Of a DNA stretch of 25,775 nucleotides, positions 1 to 6,299 are shown piece after piece. Each line of letters begins with the position of its first letter. The first letter of the stretch is position 1. The notes beneath the pieces are model-generated. The model ran no database searches. It worked only from the letters and a program-made list of their open reading frames with translations, and was not told the origin of the DNA. A program made the position numbers and the translations under genes. The stretch is from Dongia_B sp035539075 (GTDB lineage Bacteria; Pseudomonadota; Alphaproteobacteria; Dongiales; Dongiaceae): assembly GCA_035539075.1 (NCBI GenBank), contig DATLJB010000004.1, positions 1-25,775 on the forward strand. Direction: 5' to 3'.

Positions 1-1415
1 TTGTAGCCGCGGCGGTATTCGAACTTATCGACCGCCTTCATCAGGCCGATATTGCCTTCCTGGATGAGATCGAGGAATTGCAGGCCGCGATTGGTGTATT
101 TCTTGGCGATGGAAATCACGAGACGCAGGTTGGCCTCGACCATTTCCTTCTTGGCGCGGCTCGCCTCGCGTTCGCCCTTCTGCACGATATTGACGATGCG
201 GCGGAAATCTCCCACCGGCAACTTCACCTGGTCGGCGATCGCCGCGATCTGGTCGCGCACGTCCTTGGCGTCGTCCTTGTGCTTGAGGACGAAGTTCTTC
301 CAGCCCTTGGAGGTCAGGCGGCCGAGCTTGGCAAACCATTTCGGATCGAGTTCCGAGCCGTAATATTTCTGCAGGAACTCTTCGCGCTTCACACCGGCTT
401 TCTGGGTGAGGCGCAGCAGCTGGCCTTCCAGTCCCATCAGTTTGCGGTTGAGCCCGTACATCTCGTCGACCAGGGCTTCGATGCGGTTGTTGTTGAGCCG
501 CACCGAGCGCATCAGATCGATCATCTCGAGCTTCATCTTCTCGTAAGCTTTTTCCGAGCGCGGATTGAGCTCCTCGCCGGCGAGAATGGTCTCCAGGCGC
601 TTCACCTGGACCTTGTCGAGCTTCTTCTGGAGGGTGGCAATGTTGTCGAAGGTTTCCAGGAGCTGCGGCAGCAATTGCTGCTCCATGGCCGCCAGCGACA
701 TGTTGTTCTCGTCGCCTTCGCCCTCGCCTTCGGCACCCTCGCCGCCTTCGCCCTCGGCAGCACCTTCTTCCTTCTCGGCTTCCTCGTCCTCGAACTCGGC
801 GGCGCCCTCGCCCAGGAGTTCCTCGCCCTCGCCGGGCACGCCGCCCATGGTGGCATCGAGATCGATGATATCGCGAAGGAGGATTTCGCCGGCCTTCAGC
901 CGGTCGCGCCATTCCAGGATGGCGCGGTGGGTCAGCGGACTTTCGCCGATGCCGCCGATCATCATGTCGCGGCCGGCCTCGATGCGCTTGGCGATGGCGA
1001 TTTCGCCTTCGCGCGACAGCAGCTCGACGGAGCCCATTTCCCGGAGATACATGCGCACCGGATCATCGGTGCGGCCGACCTCGGCATCGTTCAGATTGCC
1101 GGTGACCCGGCCTTCCTCATCCTCATCACCATCGTCGTCATTGTCGGCCTGAGGCTCGCCGTCTTCGGCTTCCTCGTTATCGACGACATTGATGCCCATT
1201 TCGTTGAGGAGAGCGAGCGTGTCCTCGATCTGCTCCGAGGACATCTGCTCTTGCGGCAGGACGGCATTGAGCTCGTCATAAGTGACGTAGCCGCGTTCCT
1301 TCGCCTTAGCCAGCATCTTCTTGACGGCGGCGTTCATGCCGTCCATCAGCGGACCTTCAACGCCGTCTTCACGTGGCTTTGCCGGTTCCGATTTGGCCGA
1401 GGATTTCGCTGCCAT
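1..1415 (-). CDS. rpoD: RNA polymerase primary sigma factor RpoD (3' end outside window)
   Basis: Housekeeping sigma-70 factor that directs core RNA polymerase to promoters. The first 471 residues are present; the frame runs off the window edge without a stop. Seen: a region 1.1-like N-terminus (about residues 25-75), region 1.2 with TDDPVRMYLREMGSVELLSR (about 105-135), a long non-conserved region, then region 2 with ANLRLVISIAKKYTNRGLQF and DLIQEGNIGLMKAVDKFEYR at the truncated end. Regions 3 and 4 lie outside. The ATG at 1415 is preceded by a good AGGTGG ribosome site six bases away. Residues about 194-238 form a Glu/Gly-rich insert with roughly 20 acidic residues, within the variable region between 1.2 and 2. 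The gene lies downstream of dnaG on the same strand, as in the macromolecular-synthesis operon. Identity is secure. Confidence 0.97.
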   Translation of the reverse strand, partial: MAAKSSAKSEPAKPREDGVEGPLMDGMNAAVKKMLAKAKERGYVTYDELNAVLPQEQMSSEQIEDTLALLNEMGINVVDNEEAEDGEPQADNDDDGDEDEEGRVTGNLNDAEVGRTDDPVRMYLREMGSVELLSREGEIAIAKRIEAGRDMMIGGIGESPLTHRAILEWRDRLKAGEILLRDIIDLDATMGGVPGEGEELLGEGAAEFEDEEAEKEEGAAEGEGGEGAEGEGEGDENNMSLAAMEQQLLPQLLETFDNIATLQKKLDKVQVKRLETILAGEELNPRSEKAYEKMKLEMIDLMRSVRLNNNRIEALVDEMYGLNRKLMGLEGQLLRLTQKAGVKREEFLQKYYGSELDPKWFAKLGRLTSKGWKNFVLKHKDDAKDVRDQIAAIADQVKLPVGDFRRIVNIVQKGEREASRAKKEMVEANLRLVISIAKKYTNRGLQFLDLIQEGNIGLMKAVDKFEYRRGY

Positions 1416-1487
1416 TGACGCCACCTGTTTCAAAAAACGCAGTTCCGATATGCCCGCCTGCAGCCGCTTAGAACAGGCCGCGCAGGC
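1416..1487 (-). other. dnaG-rpoD intercistronic stem-loop
   Basis: The 72-base gap between dnaG and rpoD contains complementary arms GCCTGC (1456-1461) and GCAGGC (1482-1487), with about four further inner pairs after a two-base bulge. There is no T-tract, so it does not look like a terminator. In E. coli the dnaG-rpoD spacer is an mRNA processing site; a similar role here is only inference. Confidence 0.35.
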
Positions 1488-3470
1488 TTAACTCTTGACC
1501 ACCTGACCGAAAGCATCGCGGTCGATGTCCCGTCGCTTGCTCTCCGCTTCCAGCGCGAGACGCTGGGCCGCTTCGAACCGCGCCAGATTTTCTTCGGTCA
1601 TGCTGTTGGTCAGAGCCGCCGCAGCCTCGGCCAGTTCGGCCAGGATGTCGGGCTCACGCAGCACGGCCATAACGTGCAAAAGCCCCTCTTCAGCAGACTG
1701 CGGGTCTGCCGAACGAAGGGTAAACCGATAATCTGCCGTGCGCGCCAAAAGGCCGTCCAAAACAGCAGAAAATCCCTGATCCCTCAGATGGTTCTGCAAA
1801 GCGGCGGCGTCAAGTCGCGGATATCGGGCAGCGAGGTCTATAATGGCGCCTCGAAGCTTGTCAAGGTCGGCCACCAGTCCGGCGCCCGAAGGGTTTCCGT
1901 TGCTGTCGTTTACCGGCATGCCACCGGGGAAATGCAGCAAGGCGACGGCTTCGCCGTGTCTGTGAACTAGATCGGGATGGTTAATCAAAGTTACAAGCAC
2001 TTTTTCATAAGCCAAGCGGCGTGTGCTTGCGACCCCTTGGCGGGCCGGCAGGCCGCCGGTTTCGACGAGATGCGTCGAGCGCGCCCAGCGGGGCTGGTTG
2101 CGTCCCATGCCGGCATTGGGCAATTGGTCAAAGCCTGGTCGGCTCTGGCGAACGAACGAGCGATCGACGCTAATATTCCCGCTTCCCGAGCCTTCGCGGC
2201 GGCGCCGGCCGAACACCTGGTCGAAGCGCTCCAGCATCTCTTGCCGATAAGCGTCCTGGATGGATTTGTCGCTAATACGGCCGACCGCGGCCAATAGATC
2301 ACGTTTGAAACCGCTGCGCCGTTCCGGCGTATCCAGCACCCGATCCGCCAGCGCCATGCGCCAGAAGACCTCGACCAGCGGCTCCGTCCGATCCAGGATC
2401 TGGCGCATCGCCGCCGGCCCCTGGGCCTTGATGAGCGAATCCGGATCCTCGCCCGCTGGCATCCAGGCAAAGCGCAGGGAAAGGCCTGGCTTCAAGATCG
2501 GCATCACCCGTTCGGCCGCTCGCGCCGCCGCCTTCTGGCCGGCGGCATCACCGTCGAAACAGAGGATCGGCTCCGGCACGAGGCGCCAGAGGAGTTCGAT
2601 CTGCTCCTCGGTCAAAGCCGTGCCGAGCGGCGCCACGGCTTGCGGAAAGCCGGCCTGAGCGAGCGCGATCACATCCATATAGCCTTCGGTGGCAATCACT
2701 TCGTTCTTGTCGCGTGCCGGCTTTTGCGCCAGCGAGAGCCCATATAACACGCGGCCCTTGTGGAAGAGCGGGGTCTCCGGCGAATTCAGATATTTCGGCT
2801 TCTCGTCGGTCAGGATCCGCCCGCCGAAGGCGATCACCTGGCCGCGCCGGTCGAGGATCGGAAACATCACCCGGCCACGGAAACGGTCATAGGTGGCGCC
2901 GCCCTCTTCCGGCTTGATCAGCAATCCGGCCTCGACCGACAGGGCTTCCGGCACCGCCTGCTTTTCCAGATGCACCTTCAGGGCGGTGCGGCTGTCCGGC
3001 GCGTAACCGAGGCGGAAACGCTTGAGCGTTTCAGGTGTGAGGCCACGCTTCTTCAGATAATCGAGCCCAGCCTTGCCGCTGCTGGCGCCGAGATGCGCCT
3101 CGAAGAACTTCGCCGCCAGTTCCATCACGCCGGTGAGGGTCGCCTGATGCTCGGCGCGGTCGCGGGATTCCGGGCTTTCCTGGGGAACGACAAGACCGGC
3201 TTCGCCGGCCAGCTTCTCGACCGCATTGCGGAAGTCGAGGCCATCGCTGTTCATCACGAAGCCGATGACATCGCCATGGGCGCCGCAACCGAAGCAGTGA
3301 TAGAAGCCCTTATCCTCGCTGACCGTAAAAGACGGCGACTTTTCGTTATGGAAAGGACACAGGCCGCTGGCTTCATGGCCGCGACGAATCAAGCGGACCT
3401 TGCGGCCGACCACATCGGTGATCGAAACGCGCTGCCTCAGTTCTTCGAGAAAGGATGGGGGAAAGGCCAT
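1488..3470 (-). CDS. dnaG: DNA primase DnaG
   Basis: Synthesises RNA primers for the replication fork and works with the DnaB helicase. The 660-residue length is normal for the family. Domains in order: CHC2 zinc-binding domain with ligands C38, H41, C59 and C62; the catalytic core with RFRGRVMFPI at about 196-205; and the TOPRIM fold with the acidic motif EGYMD (262-266), DGDAAG (306-311) and EDPDS (341-345). The C-terminal part, from about 420 on, is the variable helicase-interacting region and contains a low-complexity Arg/Gly/Ser stretch near 425-470. The start at 3470 gives the canonical MAFPPSFLEELRQRVSI N-terminus. It lies 60 bases after yqeY and 72 bases before rpoD, so co-transcription is likely. 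Confidence 0.97.
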   Translation of the reverse strand: MAFPPSFLEELRQRVSITDVVGRKVRLIRRGHEASGLCPFHNEKSPSFTVSEDKGFYHCFGCGAHGDVIGFVMNSDGLDFRNAVEKLAGEAGLVVPQESPESRDRAEHQATLTGVMELAAKFFEAHLGASSGKAGLDYLKKRGLTPETLKRFRLGYAPDSRTALKVHLEKQAVPEALSVEAGLLIKPEEGGATYDRFRGRVMFPILDRRGQVIAFGGRILTDEKPKYLNSPETPLFHKGRVLYGLSLAQKPARDKNEVIATEGYMDVIALAQAGFPQAVAPLGTALTEEQIELLWRLVPEPILCFDGDAAGQKAAARAAERVMPILKPGLSLRFAWMPAGEDPDSLIKAQGPAAMRQILDRTEPLVEVFWRMALADRVLDTPERRSGFKRDLLAAVGRISDKSIQDAYRQEMLERFDQVFGRRRREGSGSGNISVDRSFVRQSRPGFDQLPNAGMGRNQPRWARSTHLVETGGLPARQGVASTRRLAYEKVLVTLINHPDLVHRHGEAVALLHFPGGMPVNDSNGNPSGAGLVADLDKLRGAIIDLAARYPRLDAAALQNHLRDQGFSAVLDGLLARTADYRFTLRSADPQSAEEGLLHVMAVLREPDILAELAEAAAALTNSMTEENLARFEAAQRLALEAESKRRDIDRDAFGQVVKS

Positions 3471-3530
3471 CCGGCTAGCTAACCCCGCTCGTTGCCGTCC
3501 GCTTCTGCTTGGTCCGCGATATCTCTGCCG

Positions 3531-3986
3531 TCAGCCGAGCTTCTGTTTGACCTGGCCGCCCGCCTTGGCGAAATCCATCCGCCCGGCAAAACGTTCCTTC
3601 AGGGCAGCCATCACCTTGCCCATGTCCTTGATCGAACTGGCGCCAAGCTCGGCCACCACCTGGTCGATCGCCGCCAGGGCCTCGGCCTCCGACAGCTTCT
3701 TTGGCATATAACGTTCGATGACGTTGATTTCGCCCTGTTCCTTGTCGACCAGTTCCTGGCGCCCGCCCTGCTTATAGAGTTCGATGCTCTCCTGGCGCTG
3801 TTTTACCATCTTTTGCAGCATATCGATGATGCCGGCCTCATCGATGCCATCGGCAATCCCTTGCGGCCGGGCGGCAATATCGCGGTCCTTGAGGGTCGCC
3901 AGCACCATGCGCAGGGTCGAGGTCGTCTCCGGGTCACGCGCCTTCATCGCGGTTTTCAGATCGTCGTTGAGACGTTGCCGCAGCAT
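3531..3986 (-). CDS. GatB/YqeY domain-containing protein
   Basis: Small soluble protein of the YqeY family, 151 residues, the usual length. The fold is shared with the C-terminal tRNA-binding tail domain of GatB, the amidotransferase subunit that makes Gln-tRNA or Asn-tRNA, but the role of the stand-alone protein is not settled. Seen: the N-terminal LRQRLNDDLKTAMKARD, the family signature around TLRMVLATLKDRDIA, the central KQRQESIELYKQGGRQEL, and the C-terminal IKDMGKVMAALKERFAGRMD with the KVMAALK pattern. It is the first gene of the apparent minus-strand unit yqeY-dnaG-rpoD, an order common in Alphaproteobacteria. The start codon at 3986 has only a weak purine-rich ribosome site. It is divergent from carA across a 238-base gap. 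Confidence 0.92.
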   Translation of the reverse strand: MLRQRLNDDLKTAMKARDPETTSTLRMVLATLKDRDIAARPQGIADGIDEAGIIDMLQKMVKQRQESIELYKQGGRQELVDKEQGEINVIERYMPKKLSEAEALAAIDQVVAELGASSIKDMGKVMAALKERFAGRMDFAKAGGQVKQKLG

Positions 3987-4111
3987 CTTTCACCCACTTT
4001 CGGTCACGGATAAGCGACGGAAACTACACCCTTTCCCCGCCCGCAAACAACTGGATCAAGCGCCTTTCCGCCTTTCATCCCCAGGAAGTTCGCATTCATC
4101 CACAGGAATAT

Positions 4112-4117
4112 ATTCTA
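4112..4117 (-). promoter_or_regulatory. Possible -10 element for yqeY-dnaG-rpoD
   Basis: TAGAAT on the minus strand matches the sigma70 -10 consensus at five of six positions and sits about 125 bases upstream of yqeY. No convincing -35 hexamer is present at normal spacing, so this is a weak call. Confidence 0.22.
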
Positions 4118-4139
4118 AGGAAACGGAGGCCGGAATCGA

Positions 4140-4168
4140 TTGACGGTGGGACAGTGAGAGCGTAGAAG
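4140..4168 (+). promoter_or_regulatory. Sigma70-like promoter for the carA transcript
   Basis: TTGACG (4140-4145) and TAGAAG (4163-4168) are separated by exactly 17 bases. Transcription would begin near 4175, giving a leader of about 50 bases before the ATG at 4225 and including the long carA reading frame. A GANTC site (GAATC, 4133-4137) abuts the -35 element. Confidence 0.5.
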
Positions 4169-4184
4169 AGGCACTCAGGACATT

Positions 4185-4212
4185 TTGTCGTATCTTGTCG
4201 TAAATCGTCGTC
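4185..4212 (+). repeat. Three direct repeats, 10-bp period, upstream of carA
   Basis: TTGTCGTA occurs exactly at 4185-4192 and 4195-4202. A degenerate third copy, TCGTCGTC, lies at 4205-4212 and matches six of eight bases in the same 10-bp register. The phasing is one helical turn, so a protein could contact all copies on one face of the DNA. The repeats lie between the predicted transcription start and the ATG at 4225, a good place for an operator. Confidence 0.65.
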
Positions 4213-4224
4213 AGTGGATTTTGC

Positions 4225-4557
4225 ATGCGGCCCGAACAACAACAGGTTCTGATGGATTGGGCGCGCGCCGTCGGGCTCACCCAGATGCATGGCCGCAAGG
4301 CGATTTATGAGCGCTTCTGCGCGCTGGTCGAGCCGCTGGGCCATAAAGTCCCCAGCCTTCCCGCCATCGATAAATGGATCGAACGCGGCGTCATCCCCTG
4401 GCGCTGGCAGATCGTCCTCAGCGACCTGCGACGGCAGATCGAAGGCGATATCCCGGAAGGCGGCCAGGACGCGCCGCGCCCGCCGACTTCCGCCGACGAA
4501 CTTCCGCCTCCCGCCCAGCCGATCACGGCCGAACCGCAAACCGAACGGACAAAACCG
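4225..4557 (+). other. HTH-like N-terminal extension in frame with CarA
   Basis: These 111 codons are open, carry no stop before CarA, and use mostly G or C in the third position like the genes around them, so they look coding. The segment LPAIDKWIERGVIPWRWQIV (about residues 45-64) resembles the recognition-helix part of Cro/YdaS-type DNA-binding proteins, in which a Trp, an Arg-Gly pair and Ile-Pro follow the helix. The tail, rich in Pro, Glu and Ala, looks like a flexible linker. Two readings are possible: a true HTH-CarA fusion, or an HTH peptide made from the upstream start with CarA also initiated internally at 4558. The family assignment is by eye only. Confidence 0.5.
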
Positions 4558-5757
4558 ATGAGCAGCATCCCGACAAGCGCGCCTGCGACGACGCCGATCA
4601 GTGGCGAACGGCCCCTGCATACGGCCATGCTGGTCCTGGCCGACGGAACGGTGCTGAAAGGCCGCGGCCTGGGCGCGGCGGGCGCGGCGGTCGGCGAGGT
4701 CTGCTTCAATACCTCGATGACCGGCTATCAGGAGATCATGACCGATCCCTCCTATGCCGGGCAGATCATCAACTTCACCTTTCCCCATATCGGCAATGTC
4801 GGCGCCAATGCCGAGGATATCGAAACCGTCACCCCGGCCGCGCGCGGCTGCGTGCTCTCGGCTGATATCACCGAGCCCAGCAACTGGCGCGCCGCGCAGC
4901 ATTTCGACGCCTGGCTGAAGAGCCATAACCTGCCGGGCATCGCCGGCATCGACACGCGCAAGGTGACGCGGCGCATTCGCGACGGCGGCGCCCCCAACGG
5001 CGTCATCATCCATGATCCGGAAGGACGCTTCGATATCCCGGCGCTGGTCGCCGAGGCCAAGGCCTGGCCGGGCCTCGATGGCATGGATCTCGCCAAGGAC
5101 GTAACCTGCCGCCAGACCTATAGCTGGGACGAGACCACCTGGTCGCTCGGCCAGGGCTATGGCAAGCAGACCGCGCCGAAGCACCGCATCGTCGCCATCG
5201 ACTACGGCGCCAAGCGCAATATCCTCCGCTGCCTCGCCGCCGCCGGCTGTTCGGTGACGGTGGTGCCGGCGACGGCCACCACGGATGACGTGCTGCGGCA
5301 CCGCCCCGATGGCGTGTTCCTCTCCAATGGCCCCGGCGATCCGGCGGCGACCGGCGCATATGCCGTGCCGGTCATTCGCGACCTCATCAACCAGGGCCTA
5401 CCGGTCTTCGGCATCTGCCTCGGCCATCAGATGCTGGCCCTGGCACTCGGCGGCAAGACAGAGAAGATGGCGCGCGGGCATCGCGGCGCCAACCACCCGG
5501 TCAAGGACCTGACCACCGGCAAGGTCGAGATCACCAGCCAGAACCACGGCTTCCAGGTGATGCAAGAAAGCCTGCCTTCCGAGGTGAAGATCACCCATCA
5601 GTCCCTCTTCGACGGCTCCGTCGAAGGCATCGAGCTCAGCGGCAAGCCGGTCTTCTCGGTGCAATACCACCCGGAAGCCTCGCCCGGCCCCGAGGACAGC
5701 CACTACCTCTTCGACCGCTTCGTCGCGAAGATCGAGCAGCAGAAGGCCGGAGCCTGA
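4225..5757 (+). CDS. carA: Carbamoyl-phosphate synthase small subunit CarA with an N-terminal HTH-like extension
   Basis: Glutamine amidotransferase subunit that supplies ammonia to CarB for carbamoyl phosphate, the precursor of pyrimidines and arginine. The open frame encodes 510 residues. Canonical CarA begins near residue 112 (ATG at 4558), giving 399 residues, the normal length. Seen: the N-terminal small-subunit domain (about 127-260, with NTSMTGYQEIMTDPSY), and a class I glutamine amidotransferase domain with LSNGPGDP, the nucleophile Cys398 in FGICLGHQM, and the His/Glu pair in VQYHPEAS. Residues 1-111 precede all known CarA sequence: an HTH-like segment (about 1-75) and a Pro-rich linker (about 78-111). 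Neither start has a strong ribosome site: AGTGGA precedes 4225 at seven bases, and only a weak GGA precedes 4558. The CarA function is certain; which start is used is not. Confidence 0.93.
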   Translation: MRPEQQQVLMDWARAVGLTQMHGRKAIYERFCALVEPLGHKVPSLPAIDKWIERGVIPWRWQIVLSDLRRQIEGDIPEGGQDAPRPPTSADELPPPAQPITAEPQTERTKPMSSIPTSAPATTPISGERPLHTAMLVLADGTVLKGRGLGAAGAAVGEVCFNTSMTGYQEIMTDPSYAGQIINFTFPHIGNVGANAEDIETVTPAARGCVLSADITEPSNWRAAQHFDAWLKSHNLPGIAGIDTRKVTRRIRDGGAPNGVIIHDPEGRFDIPALVAEAKAWPGLDGMDLAKDVTCRQTYSWDETTWSLGQGYGKQTAPKHRIVAIDYGAKRNILRCLAAAGCSVTVVPATATTDDVLRHRPDGVFLSNGPGDPAATGAYAVPVIRDLINQGLPVFGICLGHQMLALALGGKTEKMARGHRGANHPVKDLTTGKVEITSQNHGFQVMQESLPSEVKITHQSLFDGSVEGIELSGKPVFSVQYHPEASPGPEDSHYLFDRFVAKIEQQKAGA

Positions 5758-5783
5758 TCTTGCCGGCAACTGAGCGGCAGCTT

Positions 5784-5936
5784 CCCCCCACCCTAACCCT
5801 CCCCCGCAAGGGGGGAGGGAATGGTGGTGCTTTGGCTGCCAGCCGTTCATGTAAGAATTCGTCAGACAGAAATTCTTATTTGAAGGAGCCCGCACAGGCT
5901 CCCTCCCCCCTTGCGGGGGAGGGTCGGGGTGGGGGG
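5784..5936. repeat. REPIN-like inverted pair of GC palindromes
   Basis: Two 36-base arms, 5784-5819 and 5901-5936, are inverted copies of each other at 34 of 36 positions, separated by 81 bases. Each arm also folds on itself: CCCTCCCCC and GGGGGAGGG around a GCAA loop. Two REP-type palindromes in opposite orientation define the REPIN layout. The second arm ends six bases before the ATG of the DUF559 gene, and its G-run may act as the ribosome site. It fills the carA-carB junction and could form a strong hairpin in the car mRNA. Confidence 0.8.
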
Positions 5937-5942
5937 TGACAC

Positions 5943-6299
5943 ATGCCATCGACCCGTGCCCGTGATCTGCGCAAGAATCCCACTGAAGCCGAGAAGAAGC
6001 TGTGGTCGCTTCTGCGACTGAAGCAATTTGATGGCCACCGTTTCCGCCGGCAGGCCCCGATCGGGCCATACATCGTCGACTTCTTCTGCCCTGCAGCACG
6101 CATCATCATCGAAGTCGATGGCGGTCAACATGGTGATGCCTTGAAATACGATGAAGCGAGAACAGCCTGGCTTTCTACCCAAGGCCATCGCGTCATCCGC
6201 TGCTGGAACAACGATATTCTAAAAAACCCGGATGGCGTGCTCCTGCGCCTCCGCGAAGCTCTTGACAAGACGAGTGACGATCATGCCGAAGCGCACTGA
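5943..6299 (+). CDS. DUF559 endonuclease-domain protein
   Basis: Small protein of 118 residues of the DUF559 family, related to the Vsr (very-short-patch) mismatch endonucleases and the PD-(D/E)xK fold. Seen: TEAEKKLWSLLR (14-25) with the conserved acidic helix, FRRQAPIGPYIVDFFC (34-49) with Asp46, IIIEVDGGQH (54-63) with Glu57 and Asp59, and the C-terminal strand VIRCWNNDIL (84-93). These are the expected catalytic positions, so it looks intact. No substrate is known for the stand-alone family. The gene sits between carA and carB, starts six bases after a palindromic arm, and its last 17 bases overlap the start of carB; the residues after about 107 come largely from the carB start region. 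This suggests insertion into an older carAB operon. Confidence 0.85.
   Translation: MPSTRARDLRKNPTEAEKKLWSLLRLKQFDGHRFRRQAPIGPYIVDFFCPAARIIIEVDGGQHGDALKYDEARTAWLSTQGHRVIRCWNNDILKNPDGVLLRLREALDKTSDDHAEAH

Noticed and set aside
78..1418. 446-codon open frame on the plus strand
   Set aside because: It is antisense to rpoD. High GC at third positions leaves the opposite strand open; the minus-strand translation is unmistakable RpoD.
4096..4104. TCATCCACA, one mismatch from a DnaA box, upstream of carA and yqeY
   Set aside because: A single near-match is expected several times by chance in a window this size, and no known link ties DnaA to these genes.
3987..4224. Possible separate small RNA or antitoxin-like gene in the yqeY-carA spacer
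   Set aside because: The HTH-like coding region starts only at 4225 and has no stop of its own; nothing else in the spacer looks coding, and no toxin partner is present.
4096..5301. 401-codon open frame on the minus strand
   Set aside because: Antisense shadow of carA and its extension; composition typical of shadows, no domain seen.
5398..6099. 233-codon minus-strand frame with repeated Pro/Gly-rich peptides
   Set aside because: The peptides are translations of the palindromic repeat arms; the rest is antisense to carA and the DUF559 gene.
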